The position numbers and the translations under genes were made by a program. Positions 23,300 to 32,098 of a stretch of 48,266 nucleotides of DNA are shown one piece after another (within the stretch, counting starts at the first letter, position 1; every line of letters starts with the position of its first letter). Source of the stretch: Candidatus Woesearchaeota archaeon (GTDB lineage: Archaea; Nanobdellota; Nanobdellia; Woesearchaeales; UBA10216); NCBI GenBank assembly GCA_016188155.1, contig JACPIH010000016.1:1-48266 (forward strand). The letters run 5' to 3'. The notes under the pieces are model-generated. The model worked only from the letters and a program-made list of their open reading frames with translations. It was not told the origin of the DNA and ran no database searches.

Positions 23300-23425
23300 T
23301 AGCCCCGCCCGGATTCGAACCGGGGTTCCCAGCTCTCTTCATGTGGATTTCTTGGTTGAGCTTCTTTGCTTGCCAAAGAAGGTCATGCCAAAGGCTGGTG
23401 TGTTTGACCGCTACACAACGGGGCT
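23300..23425 (-). tRNA. tRNA-Gln(UUG) with a 53-nt intron at 37/38
   Basis: On the minus strand the gene reads AGCCCCG (acceptor), a D-arm GTGTAGCGGTCAAACAC, anticodon stem CCAGC, then C-T-TTG-G. After the intron come A, GCTGG, a GAAC variable loop, T-arm CCCGG-TTCGAAT-CCGGG, acceptor CGGGGCT and discriminator A. The anticodon TTG reads Gln. The mature tRNA is 73 nt without CCA. The 53-nt intron lies at 23335-23387 after position 37, the canonical archaeal site. Confidence 0.93.
23335..23387 (-). other. tRNA-Gln intron with canonical bulge-helix-bulge
   Basis: The splice site folds as a standard BHB. Exon CTTT (32-35) pairs with intron GAAG, the bulges are GG^C and AG^A, and the flanking helix ATG pairs with CAT. 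This fixes the ends of the intron exactly. Confidence 0.85.
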
Positions 23426-23478
23426 ATGTTGCTTTTGTAGCTGCCGCTTGTTTTAAAAGGTTGTTGTTCACACCGTTT

Positions 23479-23567
23479 CCCAAGTCGGCAGCAGCCGACT
23501 GGGCCCAATCGAGCTTTGCTCGATTTGGGTTCCGGGGGCGCTTTTGTGAGCATTGGCGAGCAAAAGG
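23479..23567. repeat. Cluster of three tandem inverted repeats
   Basis: The first hairpin (23479-23503) pairs AGTCGGC with GCCGACT around AGCA, closed by CCC/GGG. The second (23504-23529) pairs AATCGAGC with GCTCGATT around TTT, again closed by CCC/GGG. The third (about 23540-23567) has CTTTTG/CAAAAG arms and on the minus strand matches 24 of 29 positions of the tRNA-Val intron. This is the gap between tRNA-Gln and nre (23426-23632). It may be a small RNA or a repeat element. Confidence 0.5.
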
Positions 23568-23603
23568 GTCCACTGGACACTGGACATCCCTCCGGCAAAA
23601 GCA

Positions 23604-23611
23604 TTAAAATA
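23604..23611 (+). promoter_or_regulatory. Putative TATA box of nre
   Basis: TTAAAATA is centred 26 nt before ATG 23633, supporting a leaderless nre transcript that begins downstream of the hairpin cluster. Confidence 0.5.
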
Positions 23612-23632
23612 GCAGCACCTAGTGTAACGGTG

Positions 23633-24814
23633 ATGATAAGAGGCAAAGCCAGCTATCTCAGCCGCCTGTATTCCAGAATGAACTTCAAGACAGTGGAGTA
23701 TTCTGAGAAGGTTGAGGGCTCCTCGCCCCCCTCTGTTTTCATTGGAAGGTATGGCTATCCCAAGGTTGCTGTTGGGCCTCTTCTCGCTGCCACCCAGGAA
23801 GATACAGCTATTCTTGACATGCCCGAGGAGTGGCTGCCTGCCGGAAAAGAAACAGCTGACATTGCTGACTTCAGGATGCAGCTTATCAGGGGGAAGCAGA
23901 CTGTCAACATCAAAAACGGGGTTGATGGCAGCAGGATCGTCAGCCAGCTTCAGGAGATTGCCCTTGCGAAAAATCCTTTAGACGTTGATGTAGAATTCAA
24001 AAAAAAGCCCAAAGGGCTTTTTTTCCATGAGGAGATGCAGCCTTTTGGGCCTAGCGCGCCTTTGAAGGAGGTTACCCTTGGCAATAGCAGATTCAACCCG
24101 CAGCTTGAGAAGGCGCATTACGATACCGACCTGAAGGCAAAGGATGCTGTTATCCAGCTTTACGAGAAGGGCGTGCTTTTTTCCTCAATCCAGAAGGCGT
24201 TCAGCACCGGCGCTTTTGGCTTGGAAAGGAACAGGAAGCTGGTTCCCACTCGCTGGTCGATTACTGCTGTTGACAGCACGATTTCGCAAGAGCTGCTGCA
24301 GGAAATAAAGGCGTACGGCGCAATAGATGATTACAGGGTTTATGAGTCCTTCAGCCTTAACAACCGCTTCATAATAATGATGCTTCCTACTCCCTGGCGG
24401 TACGAGTGGATTGAGGCTTTTTATCCCAGCATTGTTGGCGAGAAGCTTGAAATTTTTGGCGATTACGAGCGCTTTGAGAGAAAGACAGAATATTCGCCTG
24501 TTGGAGGATGCTATTATTCTGCAAGGCTGGCTGTTGCTGAGAAGCTCCGTGATGAGAAAAAGCAGGCAGGCATCATAATTTTGAGGGAGGCATATCCCGG
24601 ATACATTCCGCTTGGAGTGTGGAATGTGAGGGAGAACATGAGGGTGGCTATGCGCCTTGGCTACAAGAGCTTTGGCAGCTTTGGCGAGGCGTACTCTTAC
24701 GCTGCTTCGCGCTTGAAAATTTCAATGGGCACGTGGCTGCAGCACAGCACGCTGTTCAGGGAGGAGTTCGTGCAGAAGCGTTTGACTGATTTTGCTAGGC
24801 CGCGGGTGGTGTGA
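23633..24814 (+). CDS. Nre family DNA repair protein, lacking the N-terminal zinc motif
   Basis: The 393-residue protein has the archaeal Nre signatures SPPSVFIGRYGYPKV near residue 31, LVPTRWSITAVDSTI near 209, and a long C-terminal domain (VGGCYYSARLAVAEKL). A PIP-like PCNA-binding motif QKRLTDF lies within 15 residues of the end. Nre proteins are linked to repair of DNA crosslink or UV damage through PCNA. Most start with a cysteine cluster; here the in-frame sequence upstream (to TTG 23516) has none. The start is placed at ATG 23633 because of the TATA box; GTG 23630 is possible. Confidence 0.85.
   Translation: MIRGKASYLSRLYSRMNFKTVEYSEKVEGSSPPSVFIGRYGYPKVAVGPLLAATQEDTAILDMPEEWLPAGKETADIADFRMQLIRGKQTVNIKNGVDGSRIVSQLQEIALAKNPLDVDVEFKKKPKGLFFHEEMQPFGPSAPLKEVTLGNSRFNPQLEKAHYDTDLKAKDAVIQLYEKGVLFSSIQKAFSTGAFGLERNRKLVPTRWSITAVDSTISQELLQEIKAYGAIDDYRVYESFSLNNRFIIMMLPTPWRYEWIEAFYPSIVGEKLEIFGDYERFERKTEYSPVGGCYYSARLAVAEKLRDEKKQAGIIILREAYPGYIPLGVWNVRENMRVAMRLGYKSFGSFGEAYSYAASRLKISMGTWLQHSTLFREEFVQKRLTDFARPRVV
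23999..24024. other. Terminator-like perfect hairpin inside nre
   Basis: A run of eight A, then GCCC-AAA-GGGC, then seven T, forms a perfect inverted repeat of 11 bp that reads as an intrinsic terminator on either strand. It encodes the segment KKKPKGLFF in nre. Confidence 0.5.
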
Positions 24815-24820
24815 GGAAAG

Positions 24821-24830
24821 GTTTATAAAA
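24821..24830 (+). promoter_or_regulatory. Putative TATA box of the giant surface protein gene
   Basis: GTTTATAAAA predicts a start near 24852. The resulting 13-nt leader holds AGGTG just before the TTG start codon at 24865. Confidence 0.5.
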
Positions 24831-24864
24831 TACGAAGGAAGAAATTGCCTTTTAGGTGTGCTAG

Positions 24865-27800
24865 TTGGGTAAAAAGAGGCATTTACTGGTATTACTGGCG
24901 CTGTTTCTGCTTCTTGCATCTATGAATGTTTACGCTGTAACCTATGTTGCAAGGGTGCAGGCTTCGCTGGATAAGTCGCTTTACGGCCCTAATGAGGAGA
25001 TGCACCTGAGCGGCAGTGTTTCATTAAGCAACTTATCAGCCAACGATACGGGCTTTTTTGCTGTTGCTAACAGAAACGCCTCCATAAACTTCACGTTGGA
25101 AAACGCTTCTGGCGTTCAGGTTCAGCACCTTCTTAACACATCCGGTGACGGCAGCTTCAAGTCAAGAAGCGACAACTTCCCTGCCGGCATCCAGATCAAT
25201 GCGCCTGTTGCAGAAGGCTATTACAATTTCACTGTTGTTTATACCGACCTGAACGGTGACTTGTGGAAGGTAGGCGGTGTTGTGCGCGTTTTTGGCACTT
25301 CCATTGACTACATCTCAATAAGCCCAGAGTCAGCAAGGTATTACGCAGGTGATACTGTGCCCATTAACTTGAGGGCTTTGAGGGAAGTTGGCGACAGGAA
25401 GGTTGCCCTTGCCAACGTTAGCATTAACGGCTCTATTCGTTACACAAACCGCACTGCGATTTCAACCTTTTCCTGCATCACTAATGCCGGGGGTGTTTGC
25501 GTTGCAAGGGTAACTGCGCCTTCAAGGGCAGGCACTTACATTCTTGAGGTGAACAATTTTCTCAGCACATCCTCTTTCGTTGTTGTGCCTTTTGAGGCGT
25601 TTGTTTACGTGAAGGACTCGACAGGTGAGAGCTTTAAGGAGATTTTTAAGGCTAATGAAATCGCGACTATTGAGGCCAAGGCCTTGTTTAATGGCACTAA
25701 TCCTGACGGGGAGTTTGTTTTCAACGGCACAATAACCGATGCCGGCAGCAATGTTGTGGCAAATATTACTTCCACCAGCCTCAACAGCAATAACTCTTAC
25801 ACCAACAGGTTTTCATTTACAATCTCGAACGTGTTCACCAACGGGGTATACTATGTTTCCGTTACTGTTTATAAGACAGGAGGCGGCAAAGTTTCCGCAT
25901 CTACCTCTTTTCAGGTGAGGTCGTGGACTTTGTCAGTCAACAAGGCATCGAAGGACTCTGGCTTTGAGTACGAGTACACGGCTTTCGCGAACAAGAATGT
26001 TTCTTTTGAAATTTTTCCGAAGGAGTCTGAAAACGGCACGGTTATCACAGGCCTTAACAGCACCCAGTTTAACATAACGCTTAGCGGCAAGACCGGAGAC
26101 GTGCTTGCAGTGGGCAATGCTAGCTGGAATGCCTCGTGCAGCAGCTCAGGCTGCTACACCTTTGGCATGTCAATGCCCACAGCTGCTGGAAGGTACGTCT
26201 TGGCTGTTGCGCTTAATTACACCAGCGATGTGCAGACTGTTCACAGGCTTATCAGCGTGACAACGACCTCGCTCTCGGCAACTCCAACAAGCCAGGATGG
26301 CCAGCTTAAGGAGGTCTTTGGCACCACAGAGTTTGTTTACGTCAGCCTTACTGCTAAAAACCAGACCTCTTCGGTTAATATAAGTGACGTTCTAATTGAG
26401 TCTGTTGCTTATGAGAACGGGACAAAGTTCAGCTTCAGTGAGCTCTCTTCGTGGAGCGATATTAACTCTAGCAATTCCGCTTTGGAGTGGGCTTGGAACG
26501 GCTCGGCCCAGCGCATAAAGCTTGACGCCCCTAAGGTTGGCGGGAATTATCTTATCACTGTTTTTGCCAGCAACAGGTCTGCCGCGGCAAGCACGAAGTT
26601 TGGCATTAACCCGTACTCTGTGTGCGGCGCAGCCAAAAGCACAGCAGGCAGCGTTGATAGCTCAAGCAGCTTTTACGTCTGGCAGTACAAGACAACAGAC
26701 ACAGTCTACTTTGAGCTTAAGGTCTCACAGGCCCAAAATGGTCTTGGAAGGGCGGCTGCTTCTGGGAACGGCACTTTCAACAGTGCCAATTACGGCATGG
26801 GCAGCGCCTGCCAGCTTGACACAACAAAATCGCAGGCGATAACGAACGCCACAATTACGGTAGAAAGTGTCGTGAACCTGCAGAGTGGGGCAAAGATTGC
26901 CCTTAACACCTCCGCATCCACTTGTTCTGCAGACGACAACTCAGGAACTTACACATGCACTGTTAAGCCGGAAACAAAGTGGGATGGCGGCAGGTACTCG
27001 GTTAAGATTCAGGTTACAGGGCCTGATGGCGAGACAAAGGACAAGGCTGAAAGCATATTTGAGGCAAGGGCTTTCTACCTGTGGGCTTACACCAATTCCT
27101 GGACCAACAAGCCGGACAGCAACATAACCTTCAATTTGCAATTGTACGAGGCCGGAACCAATTGGTGGAGCAACTACGGCAGCAACAGCGGCGGCATCAC
27201 AGGAGAAGTAGCCATACAGAAGGTTGAGTACAACGGCAAGGAGGGCGAATGGCTCTGGCCCCCGATTGACATAGGCTATAACACAACCGGCCTTAATGCC
27301 TCCAATGTCACGAGTGGCAGGGGCTCTTTTACGCTTTCAACCGCCCGGCTCCCGAAAGGAAGGTGGGAGCCGGGCTATTACATTGCAACCATTAAGGGCA
27401 CAAACACGGCTACTGGCGAGAGCGATTACGGGACTGCGTGGTTTGGCATAAAGCAGTGGGACGCTTACTCTACGCCAGTTGAGCAGTCAGGCAGCTCTTA
27501 CGCCTACAAGAACTCTTTCAGCATCAAGGAGAACGTCTCGCTCTACATCCGCATAACAAACGCCGGTGACTATAACGATAACGGCGGCACAAACCTGGCT
27601 GGCGGGGGGAACATTGTTGTTGGCATCAAGAAGCTGCAGTACTACACAACGTGGCCTCCTACCGAGCTTAACACAAGCGCTTACACTGTTGGCAAGATTA
27701 ACGTAAGCACCTCAAGCCCGTGGTATTCCAACGCCAACCCCCCAGCCACGTATGCAAAATACATTATGAATATCAGCCCGACAAGCGGGAGGTGGAACGG

Positions 27801-28212
27801 CGGCTACTACAATGTTATCCTTGACATCAACGGAACTGAAACCGGGTATGGCTGGTTCAACGTTATTGCTTTTAACGTCAACACCCAGCCAATGAATGCC
27901 AGCGGAACTTACACTTACACCAGCAAGGGCAACGGCCCCGTGTACTTTAACGTTACAACAACGAAGAATCAGAAATCCAGTTACAGCTATTACAGCTCTG
28001 GCGACTACATAAACACGACAGTTAAGGATGTTGTCCTGAGGACGTGGCTGGAAAGCACCTGGCAGACCGTTGAGTATAACTATCCTGAAGACCTGAACGT
28101 CTCGCCTTTGCAGGTCAACGGCACTGCCCTTCTCCAAGTTAACAAGACAGGCAACTGGCAAGGCAGCCGGACTGGTCGAATAACAACCTTGTTCTCGGGA
28201 ACTACACAGTAA
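24865..28212 (+). CDS. Giant secreted surface protein, N-terminal part (frameshifted)
   Basis: The 1,115 codons start with a signal peptide (KKRHLLVLLALFLLLASMNVYA) from a TTG start preceded by AGGTG. The rest is a series of beta-sandwich-like domains, very rich in N-X-S/T sequons, Ser and Thr, without enzyme motifs. Recurrent patterns include segments like GRYVLAVALNYT, GGNYLITVFAS and GYYIATIKG at the end of each domain. It is probably a cell-surface or S-layer-associated glycoprotein. The reading frame stops at 28212, but coding-like sequence continues without a break in the -1 frame from at least 28143. The two ORFs look like one protein of roughly 1,885 residues. Confidence 0.82.
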   Translation: MGKKRHLLVLLALFLLLASMNVYAVTYVARVQASLDKSLYGPNEEMHLSGSVSLSNLSANDTGFFAVANRNASINFTLENASGVQVQHLLNTSGDGSFKSRSDNFPAGIQINAPVAEGYYNFTVVYTDLNGDLWKVGGVVRVFGTSIDYISISPESARYYAGDTVPINLRALREVGDRKVALANVSINGSIRYTNRTAISTFSCITNAGGVCVARVTAPSRAGTYILEVNNFLSTSSFVVVPFEAFVYVKDSTGESFKEIFKANEIATIEAKALFNGTNPDGEFVFNGTITDAGSNVVANITSTSLNSNNSYTNRFSFTISNVFTNGVYYVSVTVYKTGGGKVSASTSFQVRSWTLSVNKASKDSGFEYEYTAFANKNVSFEIFPKESENGTVITGLNSTQFNITLSGKTGDVLAVGNASWNASCSSSGCYTFGMSMPTAAGRYVLAVALNYTSDVQTVHRLISVTTTSLSATPTSQDGQLKEVFGTTEFVYVSLTAKNQTSSVNISDVLIESVAYENGTKFSFSELSSWSDINSSNSALEWAWNGSAQRIKLDAPKVGGNYLITVFASNRSAAASTKFGINPYSVCGAAKSTAGSVDSSSSFYVWQYKTTDTVYFELKVSQAQNGLGRAAASGNGTFNSANYGMGSACQLDTTKSQAITNATITVESVVNLQSGAKIALNTSASTCSADDNSGTYTCTVKPETKWDGGRYSVKIQVTGPDGETKDKAESIFEARAFYLWAYTNSWTNKPDSNITFNLQLYEAGTNWWSNYGSNSGGITGEVAIQKVEYNGKEGEWLWPPIDIGYNTTGLNASNVTSGRGSFTLSTARLPKGRWEPGYYIATIKGTNTATGESDYGTAWFGIKQWDAYSTPVEQSGSSYAYKNSFSIKENVSLYIRITNAGDYNDNGGTNLAGGGNIVVGIKKLQYYTTWPPTELNTSAYTVGKINVSTSSPWYSNANPPATYAKYIMNISPTSGRWNGGYYNVILDINGTETGYGWFNVIAFNVNTQPMNASGTYTYTSKGNGPVYFNVTTTKNQKSSYSYYSSGDYINTTVKDVVLRTWLESTWQTVEYNYPEDLNVSPLQVNGTALLQVNKTGNWQGSRTGRITTLFSGTTQ

Positions 28213-30524
28213 CGCAGGTGTACGAGGACATATGGTCAGGCTCAGGAAGGAGCAGAACCTCGTACACAAACTACCGCCCAAGTAGCAATGAATGGTTTAA
28301 CGCCACAACAAAGCTTAACATAACGCCTTCGGGCACGTGGAACTCTGCCAATAACGGTTACCACTACCTGAACATTGTTGTGAGGGACAACAACGACAAC
28401 ACCACCCAGAACGGCTGGGTGTCTTTCAGGAGCGTTCCTTACTCAATCAGCATTGGAAGCGTGCAAAGCCAGAACTCTGTTTCGCAAACCAGCAACGCCA
28501 CAGTGCCTGTTACTGTTACCAAGGCCACCTCTGGCGTGCCAACTCCAGCCAACCTTTCCAGAGCTTTCGAGTGGACTTACCCAACGCAGACAGAATACGG
28601 CTTTGCAGTTGGAAACTGCACATCGGCTGTCAACGGAACAGCTTGCCAGGTTAGCGGCGCGCAGAACGTTACCCTCATTCCCCCATCAGGAGGCTGGCCA
28701 AGCGGCTACCACTACATCTACCTTGAATTTGTGTCGCCAAGCGGCGCCAACAAGGTGCAGGCTGACAACAGCGCATGGTTCAATGCTGTGCAGGCATACG
28801 ACGGCTACTTCAGCAATTGGGACGAGGGTGGCCAGTGGAAGTACTACTTCGGCTTTAATGAAAACATAACTATACTGATTTACGTGCGCAATTCCAACTA
28901 CATTCCGCAAAATGTTAATATAACAAAAGTTGAAATGTCCGAAGACGGTGACAACTGCTGGTCAGAGTACTGCAGGGTCTACTCCAACTATTCCTACCAG
29001 GTTCTGAATGGCAGCGGCGGTACTGGTATCGCGGGAAACGGCACGATAAGGATAGTAAAGCCTGCTGCTCAGTGGAAGCGCGGCCAGCACTCTATCAAGG
29101 CAACAATACAGGGCAGCGCAGGGAATGCAGTTATAAAAACGGGCTACGTCTACGTAAAGGACACCGCACTTCCAAACGTTACGATAGTTTCACCGCAAAA
29201 CGGGCAGGTGATAAATACAAGCACGTTCCTGTTTAACGCAACCACTAATGAGGATGCTAGATGCGGCGCAATACTGACGAATTACGACCAATTCTTAAGC
29301 AGCTTCTGCGGGGGGGGCAGCAACATAACAACAGGGCAGGCGTGCAACAGCACAAGGTTCAACGGAAGCACATACTATTACTTGTTTGTAGACTATCCTC
29401 CATTCGGTGGCATGAGCACTGGAGGAAGGGTGCACCACTACAGCTTCAACACTGCTGGCCTTGTTAATCAGGATTACGGAATAAAGGCTAACTGCTATGA
29501 TGTGGACTGGAATTACGCTGCAACATTGGTAGCGTTTACGCTTAACGTTTCAACAACGAATGTTCAGGTTAAAGTAAATCTCTCAAGCCCGGCAAACAAC
29601 TCTGTTGTTAACACGAGCACCGTAACTTTCGATTACAATGCAACAGGACCATCATACTCAAACCTTAACTGCACAGTATACATCAACGTGAGCAGCACCT
29701 TGGCAGCCAATACAAGCAGAAACGTAGCGCTTATCAACTCAACCAACATCACCACCGCAATAAACGTTACTGGCTTTAACAACGGCACGTACATCTGGAA
29801 CACATACTGCTCCGAGACTACGAACGCAACCAACAATGCTTGGGCGCCATCAAACTTTACATTTTCAGTAGCCATAAATTCAACATCGAACAGCAGTAAT
29901 ACAACCCTTACAGCTGTGGGTGTGAACCTTTCAAGCCCGGCAAACAACGCTGTAATGAACTCTTCACCGGTAAATTTCACTTACAACGCTAGCGGACCTG
30001 CATCCATGAGCTGCTCGTTGTGGAGCAACTCGACAGGCGTTTGGAAGGCGAACAGTACAAACACATCAGCAACTCCGGGAGTGCAAAACGTAACACACAA
30101 CTTCGTGAACGGCGCATACGTTTGGAATTCCAGATGCGAGGACAACAGCAACAGCAGCAACTACGCTTTCGCTGCTTTAAACTTCACACTCACTGTAACA
30201 AACCTCACAGGCACCAGCACCACTAGCACAAACATTAGCGTAAACCTCTCAAGCCCAGCAAACGTTTCAACCATTTCAGCAGCGGCCAGTTTCGTTTACA
30301 ACGCAACAGGCGCAGCTTCGCTTGACTGCACAGTCTGGGGAAACTTCACAGGGAGCTGGGCAGCCAACGTGACAAACAACTCGGTCAGTGCTGGCGTAAT
30401 TAGGCATGCGCAGACTGTGAACGTAAGCGGAGGCGTTTACCTCTGGAACGCACAATGCATCAATGCTACCGACAGCACAATATACGGCTGGGGCATATCA
30501 AACTGGACATTCACGAGGTCATGA
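28143..30524 (+). CDS. Giant surface protein, continuation after frameshift
   Basis: This frame is open from 28143 and reads WSNNNLVLGNYTVTQVYEDIW over the stretch where the first ORF gives atypical residues, so it continues the same protein. The C-terminal third has three Ig-like repeats, each beginning VNLSSPAN followed by a YNATG or YNASG strand (about 29575, 29925 and 30240). Sequons are dense. It ends ISNWTFTRS with no membrane anchor or sorting signal. The stop overlaps the start of the next gene as ATGA. An independent start inside this ORF (GTG 28218) is unlikely, as there is no promoter or signal peptide. Confidence 0.78.
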   Translation, partial: QDRQLARQPDWSNNNLVLGNYTVTQVYEDIWSGSGRSRTSYTNYRPSSNEWFNATTKLNITPSGTWNSANNGYHYLNIVVRDNNDNTTQNGWVSFRSVPYSISIGSVQSQNSVSQTSNATVPVTVTKATSGVPTPANLSRAFEWTYPTQTEYGFAVGNCTSAVNGTACQVSGAQNVTLIPPSGGWPSGYHYIYLEFVSPSGANKVQADNSAWFNAVQAYDGYFSNWDEGGQWKYYFGFNENITILIYVRNSNYIPQNVNITKVEMSEDGDNCWSEYCRVYSNYSYQVLNGSGGTGIAGNGTIRIVKPAAQWKRGQHSIKATIQGSAGNAVIKTGYVYVKDTALPNVTIVSPQNGQVINTSTFLFNATTNEDARCGAILTNYDQFLSSFCGGGSNITTGQACNSTRFNGSTYYYLFVDYPPFGGMSTGGRVHHYSFNTAGLVNQDYGIKANCYDVDWNYAATLVAFTLNVSTTNVQVKVNLSSPANNSVVNTSTVTFDYNATGPSYSNLNCTVYINVSSTLAANTSRNVALINSTNITTAINVTGFNNGTYIWNTYCSETTNATNNAWAPSNFTFSVAINSTSNSSNTTLTAVGVNLSSPANNAVMNSSPVNFTYNASGPASMSCSLWSNSTGVWKANSTNTSATPGVQNVTHNFVNGAYVWNSRCEDNSNSSNYAFAALNFTLTVTNLTGTSTTSTNISVNLSSPANVSTISAAASFVYNATGAASLDCTVWGNFTGSWAANVTNNSVSAGVIRHAQTVNVSGGVYLWNAQCINATDSTIYGWGISNWTFTRS

Positions 30525-32098
30525 AAATGAAAAACAAAACTCATAGGGCTTTAATCATACTGGCTGCCGCGATTTTTGCCACTTTAGCGTTTATTCCCCA
30601 GGCACTGGCTTCCCTGCAAGTGACAGGCTTTTCCTGCAACGGCGAAACCGGCACAGTTAATGTGCCAAATAATGTTGCGTTCACCTGCAGCGCCACAATC
30701 AATAACCCTGACGATTCAACTGCCTCGCTTAGCTCTGCCAAGCTGTACATTGATGGAAGCTGGGCCACTCAGTCGTATGACGCTTCAGGGTTCAGCACCT
30801 CTCTTGCGACAGGCGCTTCCTCAACGGCAACCTTTACTGACATAACTTCAACAACCCCGGGCAGCCACAAGTTCTCGTACATCCTGCTTGATGGCGTTTC
30901 AGACACATTTGTTGCTGACACTGTTGTCAATGTCATGGACATCAGGATAGCAAAGGTAAGGACAAACACAACATCAGCAGGGCAGAACGCACCCTTTAAC
31001 GTTATTGCAGAGGTCTCCGCAGGAGGTGCAATGTCAGTTACCACAACCATAGACGTTTCTGACTGCGCTTTGGCAACTGGCGAGCAGGCGTCAAAAACTA
31101 TTGGCTCTTTGACAGAAGGCGCGCAGACCAGCGTTTCCTGGAAGCTTATCATGGGAGCCAACGACTGCAGCTACACGGTGAGCGTGACAGGCACAGGCTC
31201 TGGCAGGGTTAGTGACGATGTTTCAGGCTCTGTCACATCAACAGGAGGAGGCGGAAGCTCTGGCGGCAGCAGCAGTAGCACAGGAGGAGGCGGTGGTGGC
31301 GGAGGCGGAGGAGGCGGTGCAGCTCTTGTTGATGAAAGCGTGCTGCTAAGCTCGATACCTGCTGGAAGCATCGGAACCTTCGCGTTCACCAAGTCAAAGG
31401 ACTTCGCTGTTTACGAAGTGGCGTTCACAGCCAATGTCAATCTGGAAAACGCCAAGCTCATAGTAAAGGAGGCGAGGCTTGCAAGCTCAGCTCCAAGCGC
31501 TTCTGAAAGCGCCAAGGAAGCTGTTTACAAGTATTTCTCAGTGAACAGGGAGAAGGTTAAGAACGAGGAGATAAGTGATGCTAAAATCAGGTTTAAGGTG
31601 CCCAACAGCTACCTTGAGGATGAAAATGTCATCCCCGAAAGCATTGTGCTGAAGAAGCTTGTTAACAACAGCTGGGTTTCAAACCCCACAACGCTGCTTG
31701 GAAGGAGCGGCAGCTTTACCGGCTATGAGGCCAGCGTTTCAGGACTGTCCACATTCGCCATTGTTGGCGAGAAGAAGGCAGGAGCTGTTGTGAAGAAGGT
31801 TGAGCAAAAGGAGGAGGAAACAGCAGCTGAAAAAGCCGCTGCTGAAAGGGCTGCTGAGGAAGCTGCCAGAAAAGCTGCGGAGCAGCAGACACTGGCAGAG
31901 GGGAAAGGCACTGCAAATGCATTACTGGAAAAAGTTGGCGGCTTCAGCTTCGCTGCCAAGGTTGTCTGGACGCTTGTCCTGCTCATTACAGGGGTCTTAA
32001 TAGCTGTTGAGACAATGCATTTCATGCACAGGAAAATGCCGCCTCTAAAGCTGCCAAAGATTCCCCCGCCGCCAACAATGGAAAGGAAGCAAAAGTAG
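30521..32098 (+). CDS. Membrane-anchored PGF-pre-PGF domain protein
   Basis: The 525-residue protein has a signal peptide (HRALIILAAAIFATLAFIPQALA), two predicted beta domains, a Ser/Gly linker at about 235-265 coded by a GGN-rich repeat, and a PGF-pre-PGF domain. The latter runs from IPAGSIGTFAFTKSKDFAVY through VYKYFSVNREKV and IRFKVPNSYLEDENVI to SGLSTFAIVGEK. An Ala/Glu-rich coiled coil then leads to a transmembrane helix (WTLVLLITGVLIAVETMHF) and a Pro-rich cytoplasmic tail. In other archaea this domain precedes an archaeosortase PGF tail; here a plain membrane helix replaces it. ATGA overlap with the giant protein implies a joint surface assembly. Confidence 0.87.
   Translation: MKMKNKTHRALIILAAAIFATLAFIPQALASLQVTGFSCNGETGTVNVPNNVAFTCSATINNPDDSTASLSSAKLYIDGSWATQSYDASGFSTSLATGASSTATFTDITSTTPGSHKFSYILLDGVSDTFVADTVVNVMDIRIAKVRTNTTSAGQNAPFNVIAEVSAGGAMSVTTTIDVSDCALATGEQASKTIGSLTEGAQTSVSWKLIMGANDCSYTVSVTGTGSGRVSDDVSGSVTSTGGGGSSGGSSSSTGGGGGGGGGGGGAALVDESVLLSSIPAGSIGTFAFTKSKDFAVYEVAFTANVNLENAKLIVKEARLASSAPSASESAKEAVYKYFSVNREKVKNEEISDAKIRFKVPNSYLEDENVIPESIVLKKLVNNSWVSNPTTLLGRSGSFTGYEASVSGLSTFAIVGEKKAGAVVKKVEQKEEETAAEKAAAERAAEEAARKAAEQQTLAEGKGTANALLEKVGGFSFAAKVVWTLVLLITGVLIAVETMHFMHRKMPPLKLPKIPPPPTMERKQK

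Noticed and set aside
28100-28215. Programmed -1 frameshifting in the giant surface protein
   Set aside because: No slippery heptamer or obvious downstream pseudoknot is visible; an indel is the simpler reading.
31240-31325. GGN-rich tract as a microsatellite or CRISPR-like repeat
   Set aside because: It is the coding sequence of a Ser/Gly linker in the PGF-pre-PGF protein, with no repeat-spacer structure.
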